Shown here: piece after piece, positions 27,373-36,801 of the stretch
Numbering within the stretch: position 1 is the stretch's first letter
How the letters are laid out: every line of letters begins with the position of its first letter
Source of the DNA: Pseudomonas sp. ADAK18
GTDB taxonomy: Bacteria; Pseudomonadota; Gammaproteobacteria; Pseudomonadales; Pseudomonadaceae
Reading direction: 5' to 3'
Assembly: GCF_012935695.1 (NCBI RefSeq)
Contig: NZ_CP052859.1
Location: forward strand, 2,645,001 to 2,709,000
Length of the DNA stretch: 64,000 nt
Notes under the pieces: generated by a model
What the model was told of the DNA's origin: nothing
Database searches by the model: none
What the model saw: only the letters and a program-made list of their open reading frames with translations
Position numbers and translations under genes: made by a program

Positions 27373-28722
27373 GTGACCCCTTCAAGCCCTGCGACAGCTG
27401 CGCCCGCCCTCGACCCGATCCTGGCCCGCGCCATCAAGAAGGTGAAGAGCCATGTGCTCCCCCTCTTCGTGATCATGTTCATCGTCAACTACATCGACCG
27501 CGTCAACATTGGTTTCGTCCGTACTCATATGGAGCATGACCTGGGCATTGGTGCGGCGGCCTATGGCTTTGGTGCCGGACTGTTCTTCATCGGTTATGCC
27601 TTGTTTGAAGTGCCCTCCAACATGCTCCTGCAAAAAGTCGGCGCGCGTATCTGGCTGACCCGAATCATGTTCACCTGGGGCATCACCGCCACCCTGATGG
27701 CGTTCATCCAGAACGAAACCCACTTCTACATCTTGCGCTTCCTGTTGGGGGTGGCCGAAGCCGGCTTTTTCCCTGGCGTGATCTACTACTTCACCCGCTG
27801 GCTGCCCGGCGTCGAACGCGGCAAAGCCATCGCCATCTTCCTCAGCGGCTCCGCCCTCGCCTCGCTGATTTCCGGGCCGCTGTCCGGCGTGCTGCTGCAA
27901 ATCACCGGCCTGGGCCTGCACGGCTGGCAGTGGATGTACATCATCGAAGGCATGGCTTCGGTGCTGCTGTGCTTTTTCGTCTGGTTCTGGCTGGACTCAA
28001 AGCCCCATGACGCCAAATGGCTCAGCCGCGAAGAGCAGGATGCGCTGGTCAATGAGATCGACCGCGAACAGCGTGAGCGTGACGCGGCCACCACCGTCAA
28101 ACCGACCCTGGGCAAGTTGCTCAAAGACCGCCAGATCATGCTGTTCTGCGCCCTGTATTTCTGCATCCAGTTGACCATCTACGCTGCAACGTTCTGGCTG
28201 CCGAGCATCATCAAGAAAATGGGCGACTTGAGCGATATTCAGGTGGGCTTCTACAACTCGATCCCCTGGCTGATTTCGATCATCGCCATGTACACCTTCG
28301 CGGCCCTCGCCGGCAAGTTCAAGTTCCAGCAAGCCTGGGTCGCCACCGCCCTGCTGATTGCGGCCGCCGGCATGTTCCTCTCCACCACCGGCGGGCCGAT
28401 CTTTGCCTTTGTCGCGATCTGCTTTGCCGCCATCGGCTTCAAGTCGGCGTCGTCACTGTTCTGGCCAATCCCCCAGGGCTATCTGGATGCACGGATCGCT
28501 GCAGCGGTGATCGCGCTGATCAACTCCATTGGCAACCTCGGCGGGTTTGTCGCGCCGACCACCTTTGGTTTCCTGGAACAGACCACCGGCTCGATTCAGG
28601 GCGGCCTGTATGGCTTGGCTGGCACGTCAATCCTGGCGGCCATCCTGGTGTTTTTCGCCAAGACCGTGCCCAGTCCAACCACCACCAGCGTGCTGCAACC
28701 CGCCCCCGCCGTGAGCAAATAA
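27373..28722 (+). CDS. gudP: MFS glucarate/galactarate-type transporter
   Basis: About 449 residues. The GTG at 27373 is taken as start because GGAG lies 9 bases upstream and the upstream in-frame extension is unlike a transporter. The anion:cation symporter subfamily signature is clear: [18 protein letters not shown] in helix 1, [20 protein letters not shown], and [20 protein letters not shown] in helix 4. Twelve membrane segments are expected. It should import D-glucarate (and perhaps galactarate) with protons. The gudD start is 10 bases after its stop, so the two genes form one unit. Confidence 0.88.
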   Translation: MTPSSPATAAPALDPILARAIKKVKSHVLPLFVIMFIVNYIDRVNIGFVRTHMEHDLGIGAAAYGFGAGLFFIGYALFEVPSNMLLQKVGARIWLTRIMFTWGITATLMAFIQNETHFYILRFLLGVAEAGFFPGVIYYFTRWLPGVERGKAIAIFLSGSALASLISGPLSGVLLQITGLGLHGWQWMYIIEGMASVLLCFFVWFWLDSKPHDAKWLSREEQDALVNEIDREQRERDAATTVKPTLGKLLKDRQIMLFCALYFCIQLTIYAATFWLPSIIKKMGDLSDIQVGFYNSIPWLISIIAMYTFAALAGKFKFQQAWVATALLIAAAGMFLSTTGGPIFAFVAICFAAIGFKSASSLFWPIPQGYLDARIAAAVIALINSIGNLGGFVAPTTFGFLEQTTGSIQGGLYGLAGTSILAAILVFFAKTVPSPTTTSVLQPAPAVSK

Positions 28723-28732
28723 GGAAGACCCC

Positions 28733-30082
28733 ATGAACACAGAACACCAGCACCACGCCAACAATGCCCCGGTCGTCACTCACCTGGACGTCATTCCAGT
28801 GGCCGGCCACGACAGCATGCTGCTCAACCTCAGCGGCGCCCACGGCCCGTTTTTCACCCGCAATATCGTGATTCTCAAGGACAGCGCCGGGCATATCGGC
28901 GTTGGCGAAGTGCCCGGTGGCGAGCGCATCCGCGAAACCCTGGAAGATGCCCGCAGCCTGGTGATCGGCAAGCCCATCGGCCAGTACCAGAGCATTCTCA
29001 ATGCCATGCGGCGCACCTTTGCGGCCCGAGATAGTGCCGGGCGCGGCCAGCAGACGTTCGACCTGCGCATCACCATCCACGCCGTCACGGCCATGGAAGC
29101 GGCGCTGCTGGACTTGCTCGGCCAGTTCCTCGAAGTGCCAGTGGCGGCACTGCTGGGTGAAGGGCAACAGCGGGACACGGTGAAGATGCTCGGTTACCTG
29201 TTCTACATCGGTGATCGCCAGCAAACCAACCTGGCTTATCGCAGCGAAGACGATGCAGACGACTGGTTCCGCTTGCGTCACGAACAAGCCATGACTCCCG
29301 AGGCGATCGTGCGCCTTGCGGAGGCGGCGAAGGCCCGTTACGGCTTCAACGACTTTAAACTCAAGGGCGGCGTACTGCGCGGCGGCGAAGAAATCGAAGC
29401 CGTTACGGCCCTGGCCGAGCGCTTCCCCGATGCCCGGATCACCCTGGACCCGAACGGTGCCTGGTCGTTGAAAGAAGCCATCGCCCTGTGCCGCGACCAG
29501 CACCATGTCCTGGCCTACGCCGAAGATCCTTGCGGCGCAGAAAATGGTTATTCGGGACGGGAAGTCATGGCCGAATTCCGGCGCGCTACAGGACTGCCCA
29601 CCGCGACCAACATGATCGCTACCGACTGGCGAGAAATGGGCCACGCGATCCAGTTGCAGTCGGTGGATATTCCCCTGGCCGACCCGCACTTCTGGACGAT
29701 GCAAGGCTCGGTTCGGGTGGCGCAGATGTGCCACGAATGGGGCCTGACCTGGGGCTCACACTCCAACAATCACTTTGATATTTCCCTGGCGATGTTCACC
29801 CAGGTGGCAGCGGCCGCACCGGGAGACATCACTGCCATCGACACCCACTGGATCTGGCAGGACGGCCAGCGTCTGACCAAGGCACCGTTGCAGATTGTCG
29901 ACGGCCATATTCAGGTGCCGGCCAAGCCAGGCCTGGGGGTGGACATCGACATGGACGCCGTGGCCCACGCCCACGAACTGTACCAAGGCATGGGCCTTGG
30001 CGCGCGCAACGACAGCGTCGCCATGCAGTTCCTGATTCCCGGCTGGACCTTTGATAACAAGCGGCCGTGCCTGGTGCGCTAA
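28733..30082 (+). CDS. gudD: Glucarate dehydratase
   Basis: 449 residues, the family length. Enolase-superfamily features: N-terminal capping domain with [20 protein letters not shown] and [18 protein letters not shown], the catalytic lysine motif [10 protein letters not shown], metal ligands in [10 protein letters not shown] and [13 protein letters not shown], and the His-containing [14 protein letters not shown]. It removes water from D-glucarate to give 5-keto-4-deoxyglucarate in the cytoplasm. The next pathway enzymes (ketodeoxyglucarate dehydratase and the semialdehyde dehydrogenase) are not present in this window. Confidence 0.95.
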   Translation: MNTEHQHHANNAPVVTHLDVIPVAGHDSMLLNLSGAHGPFFTRNIVILKDSAGHIGVGEVPGGERIRETLEDARSLVIGKPIGQYQSILNAMRRTFAARDSAGRGQQTFDLRITIHAVTAMEAALLDLLGQFLEVPVAALLGEGQQRDTVKMLGYLFYIGDRQQTNLAYRSEDDADDWFRLRHEQAMTPEAIVRLAEAAKARYGFNDFKLKGGVLRGGEEIEAVTALAERFPDARITLDPNGAWSLKEAIALCRDQHHVLAYAEDPCGAENGYSGREVMAEFRRATGLPTATNMIATDWREMGHAIQLQSVDIPLADPHFWTMQGSVRVAQMCHEWGLTWGSHSNNHFDISLAMFTQVAAAAPGDITAIDTHWIWQDGQRLTKAPLQIVDGHIQVPAKPGLGVDIDMDAVAHAHELYQGMGLGARNDSVAMQFLIPGWTFDNKRPCLVR

Positions 30083-30293
30083 ACCGCTAACCTCAGCCCA
30101 TAATCAGCGTGTAGTGCCTGGCGCAGGCGGTCAATTGCGCATTGCCCCAGGCCTTTGATGACACTCGGGTCTTGCTGCTGGAGCGCTTGGGGAGCGTCCC
30201 CAGGTATAAAAAACTTAATCCAGTTTCATTTGTTGATGGCCCAGCCTATCGCCTTAATGCTCCCACACGACTTCGTGCACTGGAGCAACAATA

Positions 30294-31622
30294 ATGAAAA
30301 AACGCCACCCGGCACTTCAGCTCAATACCTTGGCCGTGGCGCTGGCATTTGCCATGCCGGCCATGAGCTATGCCAGCGATCAGTCCGACTCCAAGGGATT
30401 TGTCGCAGACAGCAGTTTAAATATCCTCAACCGCAATATGTTCTGGAACCAGAACGGCAGCGGCACCCACACCCGTGACTGGAGCCAGGCGCTGATGGCG
30501 ACCTTCAGTTCGGGCTTTACCCAGGGCACCATCGGTGTCGGCGTTGATGCATTTGCCGACCTCGCATTGCGCCTCGACGGGAGCAGCGACCGTGCCGGTG
30601 GCCCGAACATTCCATCCGACGCCAATGGCAATCCAGATCACGGCTATGCAAAAGCCGGCGGCGACATCAAGTTCCGCATTTCCAATACCACGCTCAAGGC
30701 CGGTGACCTGCAGCCCACGGCACCGGTATTTGCCACCGCCGACAATTACCTGATGCCACAGACCGCAACAGGCTTTCAGATCGACAGCCATGAAATCGCC
30801 GGACTGAACCTGGAGGCCGGCCATTACACCTCTGGTACCGGCAACACCACCACGTCGCGCAGCGGCGACATTCTCGCCAGTTATGCCGGTGTGGAAGCGC
30901 CATCGGCCAGCTTCGCAGGTGGCAAGTATCAGTTCAGCAAAGAGTTCACCGCGTCGCTTTACGGAGCGCACCTGGAAGATGTCTGGAATCAGTACTACGT
31001 CAACTTGAACCTCGTTCATCCGTTGAGCGTCGACCAATCCGTCGCGCTGGACTTCAACCTCTACCGCACCCTGGACGACGGCAGCGCCAAGGCCGGTACC
31101 ATCGACACCACCGCCGCCTCGCTGTCGGCTGCCTACACCCTGGGCGCGCAAACCTTCACCTTGGCCGGGCAGAAGATCCATGGTGATGAGCCGTTCGACT
31201 ATGTCGGCTTTGGGGATACCAATGCCGGGGTCGGCGCCGGACGCTACGGTAACTCGATCAACCTCGCTGACTCAGTGCAGTACTCCGACTTCAACGGCCC
31301 GGGCGAGAAGTCCTGGCAGATGCGTTATGACCTGGACATGAGCACCTTCGGTGCCCCTGGCCTGAGCTTCATGGCCCGCCATATTCGCGGTTCTGGCATC
31401 GACGGTACGCATACGGCGAGCAACTCGGCCTACGCTGGGGTTTATGGGGCCAACGACCAAGAGCACGAAACCGATGCCGAGGTGAAATACGTGGTTCAGA
31501 GCGGTCCGGCCAAGAAGCTGACCTTTCACCTGCGGGAGGCTTGGCACGATGGCGATGCTTCCACCGGGGGACATCTGGTGCAGACGCGTCTGATTACTGA
31601 GTATCCGTTGAATATTTTCTGA
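30294..31622 (+). CDS. OprD-family outer-membrane porin of the glucarate locus
   Basis: 442 residues with a signal peptide ending AMPAMSYAS. The OprD pattern is evident: FVADSSLNILNRNMFWNQNG, ALMATFSSGFTQGTIGVGVD, GDIKFRISNTTLKAGDLQP, and a C-terminal strand ending in an aromatic residue (ITEYPLNIF). It forms an 18-strand specific channel for small carboxylates. Position after gudP and gudD (211-base gap) suggests uptake of glucarate across the outer membrane. A REPIN follows the stop. Confidence 0.88.
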   Translation: MKKRHPALQLNTLAVALAFAMPAMSYASDQSDSKGFVADSSLNILNRNMFWNQNGSGTHTRDWSQALMATFSSGFTQGTIGVGVDAFADLALRLDGSSDRAGGPNIPSDANGNPDHGYAKAGGDIKFRISNTTLKAGDLQPTAPVFATADNYLMPQTATGFQIDSHEIAGLNLEAGHYTSGTGNTTTSRSGDILASYAGVEAPSASFAGGKYQFSKEFTASLYGAHLEDVWNQYYVNLNLVHPLSVDQSVALDFNLYRTLDDGSAKAGTIDTTAASLSAAYTLGAQTFTLAGQKIHGDEPFDYVGFGDTNAGVGAGRYGNSINLADSVQYSDFNGPGEKSWQMRYDLDMSTFGAPGLSFMARHIRGSGIDGTHTASNSAYAGVYGANDQEHETDAEVKYVVQSGPAKKLTFHLREAWHDGDASTGGHLVQTRLITEYPLNIF

Positions 31623-31642
31623 ATGGGCTGGTGAAGATCAAC

Positions 31643-31752
31643 TGTAGGAGCTGTCGAGCCCCGGTGAGGCTGCGATAGCGGTGGGTCAGGCTGCATCAAT
31701 GTTTGCTGTGCCGACGTCATCGCAGCCTCGCCGGGGCTCGACAGCTCCCACA
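31643..31752. repeat. REPIN, GTCGAGCCCCGGTGAGGCTG type
   Basis: Two 34-base arms, at 31643-31676 and 31719-31752, are inverted copies with two mismatches, separated by 42 bases. It has the same core as at 50676 and 60944. It directly follows the OprD porin and probably also shapes the transcript end. Confidence 0.9.
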
Positions 31753-32057
31753 AGGGTTTCACTTCGCTGGCTGGATCTTCATCCTGGCCAAACGTGACGC
31801 GCCAACTCACCCCGTACAAACACATCACCACCCCTGCCGCCCATTCCGACAAAAATCGGGATAACCGCATCAACAGTTCTCGTCAGGTTTAAAAACGAGC
31901 CACAACGCAGGCCTGAAACAACCCTGTCAGAAAGTTTATCTACCGGAGAACGAACCGCCACCCTCCCTCAGCCAGGATGTGCCCAAGCCTGAGGTCAAGC
32001 CCCGACCAGCAGGCCTTGCACGCATATAAATCACTCCTGCCCGAGGCTCGACCCATC
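31753..32057. other. Intergenic stretch with no convincing gene
   Basis: Between the REPIN and the glycosyltransferase start I see no gene I can support. A minus-strand frame from 31870 gives a short hydrophobic N terminus but runs straight into the REPIN. The plus strand has a short in-frame extension of the glycosyltransferase without a ribosome-binding site. Confidence 0.5.
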
Positions 32058-32867
32058 ATGACCCGCGCCCTCTCTCCCCAAGCCAACTTCAGTATCGCCC
32101 TGGTCAATTACAAATCCCTGGAATTGACCAGAATGTGCCTTGATCTGCTGCAAGAAGGCCTGCAACACAGTGGCGTACCGATTTTTGTGGTGGACAACGA
32201 CTCGTGTGACGCCAGCACCGAATTCCTGCGTACCCGCCAAGGTATCCAGTTGATCGAGCGCAAGAGCGTGGGCCCGGAAGCGGGCAGCATGGCCCATGGC
32301 AAAGCCCTGGACTGTGCGCTGGAACAGGTTGAGACCGAATACCTGTTTGTGCTGCACACCGACACCTTCATCTACGACCCCAGTGTGTTCACCCGAATGC
32401 TCGAACGCTGCAAGGGCCCGCAAGAAGTGGCCGCCGTCGGTTGCCTGGAGCAACTCAATCGGGGCCCACTCAGAACCGCATGGCGCCTGGGTTCGCGTTT
32501 CCTCAAGCACTACACCCGTCGCAGCCTGCGGGCGATGGGCCTGAACGCCAGGGAACCGAAACCCTTCAAGGAAACCCACTTGAAGAGCTTTTGCACCCTG
32601 TGGAATGTCCGGCTGATCAAACAGCACGGGCTGCGCTTTCAAATGGACGACCGTAACCCCGGCTACGAACTGCAGGACCGCATGAGCGCCTTGGGCTACC
32701 GGATCGACTTTCTATCCCCGCGCACGATTTTCCGTTACCTGGACCATATCCAGAGCGGAACGGTAGCGGCCATGGGCGGCTATGCCGGTAATCACCGGCG
32801 CAGCAAAATGTACAAGCGGCTGACCGCCCTTACCGCGTTAGCCAAGCAGCCGTCCTGGGTTCACTGA
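32058..32867 (+). CDS. Glycosyltransferase family 2 protein
   Basis: 269 residues from ATG 32058. The GT-A fold start FSIALVNYKSLELTRMCLDL and IFVVDNDSCDAS give the nucleotide-binding strands; the DXD-like metal motif is LFVLHTDTFIYDPS. A C-terminal His-rich segment (GNHRRSKMYKR) follows. It resembles rhamnosyl- and other family 2 transferases acting on cell-surface glycans. It is not in a polysaccharide cluster; nudK, which acts on GDP-sugars in relatives, is next on the opposite strand. Donor and acceptor unknown. Confidence 0.8.
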   Translation: MTRALSPQANFSIALVNYKSLELTRMCLDLLQEGLQHSGVPIFVVDNDSCDASTEFLRTRQGIQLIERKSVGPEAGSMAHGKALDCALEQVETEYLFVLHTDTFIYDPSVFTRMLERCKGPQEVAAVGCLEQLNRGPLRTAWRLGSRFLKHYTRRSLRAMGLNAREPKPFKETHLKSFCTLWNVRLIKQHGLRFQMDDRNPGYELQDRMSALGYRIDFLSPRTIFRYLDHIQSGTVAAMGGYAGNHRRSKMYKRLTALTALAKQPSWVH

Positions 32868-32901
32868 AGCACGCAAAGGTAGGCAGGCCGGGCCTGCGGC
32901 C

Positions 32902-33492
32902 TTACAGGAAGTCGCCCTTGAGCAAGCGCAGCTCCAGATACTGCAGCAACATGATGGTCTTGCCGTCGACAATCGTGCCGTCGGCAACCTGCGCAATCGC
33001 CTCGTCAAATCCCAGCTCCAGCACCTCGATATCCTCGCCCTCTTCTTCCAGTCCACCACCGTCGCCCACCCGATCACCTGGCCGGTATTCACCGATAAAG
33101 AAGTGAATTCGCTCAGTCACTGAGCCGGGGCTCATAAAGGCCGAGTAGATCTTCTCGACATGACTTACCCGGTAGCCGGTCTCTTCCTCCGCCTCCAGGC
33201 GAATGCGTTCTTCGGGGCTGGCATTGTCCAGCAAGCCCGCCGCAGCCTCGACCAGATAACCATCGTAACCGTTGACGAAAGTCGGCATGCGGAACTGGCG
33301 GATCAGCAGGACCGTGCGCTGCTCACGGTTGTACAACAGAATGGTCGCGCCGTTGCCACGATCGTAGACCTCCCGGGTCTGGGCCTGCCAGCTGCCGTCG
33401 CGGCGACGCAGGTCAAAGCTGTATTTCTTCAGCACGTACCAGTTGTCGGAGAGGGTTTCTTCGCCAGTGATACGAACGGGGCTGTTTTCCAT
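32902..33492 (-). CDS. nudK: GDP-mannose pyrophosphatase (Nudix hydrolase NudK)
   Basis: 196 residues from ATG 33492. It is strongly like E. coli NudK as I remember it: [52 protein letters not shown] and [14 protein letters not shown]. The Nudix box [20 protein letters not shown] keeps the metal-binding REx2EE core, though the first box Glu is Ser. It hydrolyses GDP-mannose (and ADP-ribose-like sugars) to the nucleotide and sugar phosphate. It diverges from a DeoR-type gene, sharing an 82-base region with repeated CGTGCA motifs. Confidence 0.9.
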   Translation of the reverse strand: MENSPVRITGEETLSDNWYVLKKYSFDLRRRDGSWQAQTREVYDRGNGATILLYNREQRTVLLIRQFRMPTFVNGYDGYLVEAAAGLLDNASPEERIRLEAEEETGYRVSHVEKIYSAFMSPGSVTERIHFFIGEYRPGDRVGDGGGLEEEGEDIEVLELGFDEAIAQVADGTIVDGKTIMLLQYLELRLLKGDFL

Positions 33493-33527
33493 GACGGGGC
33501 CTTTTTGTCTTGTGTTATTCAGCATGT

Positions 33528-33563
33528 CGTGCAAAATCGTGCACAGTCAAGAAAAAGCGTGCA
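33528..33563. promoter_or_regulatory. Phased CGTGCA repeats between nudK and the DeoR gene
   Basis: CGTGCA occurs at 33528-33533, 33538-33543 and 33558-33563, starts spaced 10 and 20 bases, i.e. on one face of the helix. The last copy ends 11 bases before the DeoR-type start codon. This suits an operator for that regulator, possibly controlling nudK as well. Confidence 0.55.
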
Positions 33564-33574
33564 GAGAGCAGCCA

Positions 33575-34330
33575 ATGCTAACCCGTCAACGCAAGCAATA
33601 CCTCATGGATTTATTGCGCCAGGAAGGCCGATTGGTGGCCAAGGAGTTGAGCTGCACGCTTGCCGTGTCGGAGGACACCATTCGGCGCGACCTGCGGGAA
33701 ATGGCCAAGGAGGGCTTGCTGCTGCGGGTTCACGGCGGAGCACTGCCCGCCTCGCCGGCAATCGCCGATTTCACCGTGCGTGAACACCTGGTCCCCGAAG
33801 AAAAAATCGCCATCGGCCGAGCGGCTGCGCAGTTGGTGCAACCCGGCCAAGTGGTGTTTATCGATGGCGGTACCACCTGCCTGCAATTGGCACATCATCT
33901 ACCGACGGACTTGAAGGCCACTGTGATCACTCATAGCCCGTCCATTGCCATGGCACTGGTAGATCATTCAGAGATCGAAGTGATCATGCTGGGCGGCCGA
34001 CTTTTCCGGCACTCCCAGGTGGGTGTAGGTGCGGCAACGCTGGAAGCGATCGGTCGGGTAAGGGCAGACCTGTATTTCATGGGTGTATGCAGTGTGCATC
34101 CCACCGCTGGCTTATCGACCGGCGACTTTGAGGAGGCCGTGATCAAGCGAGCCTTGTGCCAGGCGGCAGCGGAAACCATCGTTCTGGCAACCTCGGAGAA
34201 GCTGACCACCGCATCGCCGTATCAGGTAGTCGAATTGGCCAGCATCAGTGCGATTGTGCTGTTGGCCAGCACTTCCCCCGCACTGCGAGAACCCTATGAA
34301 AAGCAGGGTATCTCGCTCTATTTGGCCTGA
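33575..34330 (+). CDS. DeoR-family transcriptional regulator
   Basis: 251 residues from ATG 33575. Helix-turn-helix with the DeoR signature VSEDTIRRDLREMAKEGLLLRVHGGALP (about 29-56), then a sugar-phosphate-sensing domain: FIDGGTTCLQLAHHLP, TVITHSPSIAMAL, MLGGRLFRHSQVGVG and DLYFMGVCSVHPTAGLS. DeoR proteins repress sugar-catabolism genes and respond to phosphorylated sugars. It diverges from nudK, so GDP-sugar or phosphosugar metabolism is a plausible theme. A second DeoR-type gene lies at 41.6 kb. Confidence 0.9.
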   Translation: MLTRQRKQYLMDLLRQEGRLVAKELSCTLAVSEDTIRRDLREMAKEGLLLRVHGGALPASPAIADFTVREHLVPEEKIAIGRAAAQLVQPGQVVFIDGGTTCLQLAHHLPTDLKATVITHSPSIAMALVDHSEIEVIMLGGRLFRHSQVGVGAATLEAIGRVRADLYFMGVCSVHPTAGLSTGDFEEAVIKRALCQAAAETIVLATSEKLTTASPYQVVELASISAIVLLASTSPALREPYEKQGISLYLA

Positions 34331-34455
34331 TATCCCTTTGCTTTCCTGCTGCTGAAACACTTTGCAAGCAATCCTGGATGACGGCTGTCGAAATATTTCC
34401 TGCATGACCAGGGCTTCTGTTAAAACCCGTGCTCCGCTTGCACCTTGGAACCTCC

Positions 34456-35409
34456 ATGCCCTCACGTCTTCTCTCCCGCTTCGGCCTTCGCTGGTTTCCC
34501 CTGCTGTGCATGGCTGTCTTGATTATTGGTTTGCCAGTAGGTTGCGCAGTGCTTCAACACAAAGAACGGGAATTGGTGTTTCGCATCGAGCCCGGCACCG
34601 CCAGTTGGTACAGCGGCCTGCCACGGAGCGTGCAGGAGTTCGAACTCAAACCCGCCAGCTTCAAGTCAGGGCAAAACATTCATGGCTGGTGGTGGCCGGC
34701 CGAGAAGAAAAACGCGCCGGCGATTCTTTACCTGCATGGTGTGCGCTGGAACCTCACCGGTCAGTTATTCCGCATTGAACAACTGCACGCCCTGGGCTTC
34801 TCGGTGCTGGCCATCGACTACCGTGGATTCGGCCAAAGCCACGGCGATTTGCCGTCGGAAGCCAGTGTCTACGAGGACGCTCGCGTCGCCTGGGAACGCT
34901 TCAAGCTGCTGCAACCTGATCCCAATAAGCGCCTGATCTATGGCCACTCCCTCGGCGGCGCAGTGGCCATCGACCTGGCGGCGGAGCTGGGCAAGCAGGC
35001 CGCTGACAATCACGTGCCTGCCCCAGTACGAGGGTTGGTGATCGAGTCCACCTTCACCTCCCTGGCCGATGCTGCCACGGCGGTCGCCAACACCTCCCTA
35101 CCGGTGCGCTGGTTGCTGTCGCAGAAGTTCGACTCCATCGACAAGATCGCCGATATCCACATGCCGCTGCTGGTGGTACATGGCCTGGATGACCGCTACG
35201 TACCACCGCGTTTCAGCGAAGCACTGTTCAAGGCGGCCCAGGAACCCAAGCGCCTGTTGCTGGTGCCCGGCGCCAGCCATAACAACAGCATGAGCCTGGC
35301 AGGTCGCAGTTATCGCCAGGCCTTGGATAACCTGATGAAGTCCAAGGCACCCGCTCAGGTTGCCGGACCTACACACCTACCTTCCACAGGTCCCACCGGT
35401 GACTCGTAA
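34456..35409 (+). CDS. Membrane-anchored alpha/beta hydrolase
   Basis: 317 residues from ATG 34456. A single N-terminal hydrophobic segment (WFPLLCMAVLIIGLPVGCAV) acts as signal anchor or a poor lipoprotein signal. The hydrolase core shows LYLHGVRWNLTG (oxyanion region), the nucleophile Ser165 in GHSLGGAVAI, the acid in VVHGLDDRYVPP and the His in GASHNNSMS. The protein resembles the ABHD13/YfhR-like exported serine hydrolases. The substrate is unknown. It is convergent with the alpha-hydroxy-acid oxidase gene. Confidence 0.85.
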   Translation: MPSRLLSRFGLRWFPLLCMAVLIIGLPVGCAVLQHKERELVFRIEPGTASWYSGLPRSVQEFELKPASFKSGQNIHGWWWPAEKKNAPAILYLHGVRWNLTGQLFRIEQLHALGFSVLAIDYRGFGQSHGDLPSEASVYEDARVAWERFKLLQPDPNKRLIYGHSLGGAVAIDLAAELGKQAADNHVPAPVRGLVIESTFTSLADAATAVANTSLPVRWLLSQKFDSIDKIADIHMPLLVVHGLDDRYVPPRFSEALFKAAQEPKRLLLVPGASHNNSMSLAGRSYRQALDNLMKSKAPAQVAGPTHLPSTGPTGDS

Positions 35410-35516
35410 ACCCGCATTCCGGCACCGATATTGCCGATGCCTGTCAAGCGTAACCCCACGCCATACTGGCTCGCAGCAGGGGTTGATCAAATATTGACCT
35501 GACGTTAAATCGCCAT

Positions 35517-35537
35517 CCCTGCCGGGCTCCGGCAGGG
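35517..35537. terminator. Strong hairpin between convergent genes
   Basis: CCCTGCCGG-GCT-CCGGCAGGG is a perfect 9-bp stem with a 3-base loop, midway between the convergent hydrolase and oxidase genes. There is no U run on either side, so it may be a transcript-end stabiliser rather than a classic terminator. TTATCCACA follows directly (35538-35546). Confidence 0.5.
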
Positions 35538-35597
35538 TTATCCACAGAGATACCCACGGTTTTCGTGGACAACTCTTTTCACGTTTTTACGATGTTT

Positions 35598-36749
35598 TTA
35601 TCCCGGAAAAGTCCCCGGCAGCAAAATATCCCGAGTGACTTGGCGAATATCGTTATACCCACACAGCGCCATGGACACATCCAGCTCACGGGCAATAATG
35701 TCCAGCGCCTTGGTCACACCCGCCTCACCCATAGCCCCCAGACCATACAGATGCGGCCTGCCAATCATCGTCCCTTTGGCTCCCAACGCTACCGCCTTGA
35801 GTACGTCCTGGCCGCTGCGGATACCGCCATCGAGCCACACCTCAATGCGCTCACCCACCGCCTCGACGATGGCCGGCAACTGGCTGATGCTCGATGGCGC
35901 GCCGTCGAGCTGACGCCCGCCGTGGTTGCTGACCACCAGTGCGTCAGCCCCGGAGTCCGCCGCGAGCCGCGCGTCTTCCACATCCAGAATGCCCTTGATG
36001 ATCAACTTACCGCCCCAGCAGCGCTTGATCCACTCGACATCAGCCCAACTCAGGCGAGGGTCAAATTGCTGGGCGGTCCACGAGGACAGGGAACTCATGT
36101 CGGCCACGCCTTTGACGTGGCCGACGATATTGCCGAAACCGTGGCGTTTGGTGCCCAGCATGCCCAAGGCCCAGCGCGGCTTGGTCATGATGTTCAGCAG
36201 GTTGGGCAACGTGAGTTTAGGGGGCGCCGACAGGCCGTTGATCAAGTCCTTGTGACGTTGCCCGAGGATTTGCAGGTCCAGGGTCAGTACCAGCGCATCC
36301 ACCCCGGCCGCCTTGGCCCGCTCGATCAACTGTTCGATAAAGGCGCGGTCACGCATCACGTACAACTGGAACCAGAAGGGTTTGCCAACGTGCTCAGCAA
36401 TGTCTTCCAGGGAGCAGATGCTCATGGTCGACAGGGTGTAACGCAGACCAAACGCCGCCGCTGCACGCGCGGTGAGAATCTCGCCATCGGCGTGCTGCAT
36501 GCCGGCCAGGCCCGTGGGCGCGAGGGCCACCGGCATGGCCATGTCCTGGCCGATCATCGTCGCGCGGATCGAGCGCTCATCGATGTCGCGCGCTACCCGC
36601 TGGCGAAACTTGATCCGGGCAAAGTCGCTTTCATTGGCCCGGTAAGTACTCTCGGTCCACGACCCGGAATCGGCGTAGTCGTAGAACATTCGTGGTACGC
36701 GTTTTTGTGCCAGTTTGCGCAAGTCTTCGATGGTTGTGATCAGCGTCAT
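35598..36749 (-). CDS. FMN-dependent alpha-hydroxy-acid oxidase/dehydrogenase
   Basis: 383 residues from ATG 36749 (MTLITTIEDLRKLAQ). It is an LldD/glycolate-oxidase family member: YDYADSGSWTESTYRANE near the N terminus, PVALAPTGLAGMQHADGE, the catalytic His in VVSNHGGRQLDGAPSS near residue 275, and the FMN-phosphate loop DGGIRSGQDVLKAVALGA. It oxidises an L-2-hydroxy acid such as lactate or mandelate to the 2-oxo acid. No lactate permease or lldR is adjacent, so the physiological substrate is open. It lies just downstream of the split toxin gene on the same strand. Confidence 0.88.
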   Translation of the reverse strand: MTLITTIEDLRKLAQKRVPRMFYDYADSGSWTESTYRANESDFARIKFRQRVARDIDERSIRATMIGQDMAMPVALAPTGLAGMQHADGEILTARAAAAFGLRYTLSTMSICSLEDIAEHVGKPFWFQLYVMRDRAFIEQLIERAKAAGVDALVLTLDLQILGQRHKDLINGLSAPPKLTLPNLLNIMTKPRWALGMLGTKRHGFGNIVGHVKGVADMSSLSSWTAQQFDPRLSWADVEWIKRCWGGKLIIKGILDVEDARLAADSGADALVVSNHGGRQLDGAPSSISQLPAIVEAVGERIEVWLDGGIRSGQDVLKAVALGAKGTMIGRPHLYGLGAMGEAGVTKALDIIARELDVSMALCGYNDIRQVTRDILLPGTFPG

Positions 36750-36801
36750 CAATGTCACCTCTCCCTGAACGAGTCCAGAGAGTAACCGCCGATCCTGCGT
36801 G

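Noticed and set aside
28520..29734. A 404-codon open frame antisense to gudP and gudD
   Set aside because: It crosses two well-supported genes on the other strand and its translation looks like no protein I know.
30079..30225. Minus-strand open stretch ending in a natural-looking C terminus ([16 protein letters not shown]) just after gudD
   Set aside because: No start codon, no ribosome-binding site and only about 46 codons; it could be a gene remnant but I cannot support it.
31526..31870. Minus-strand small frame with a hydrophobic N terminus
   Set aside because: Most of it is the translated REPIN; such frames over repeats are usually spurious.
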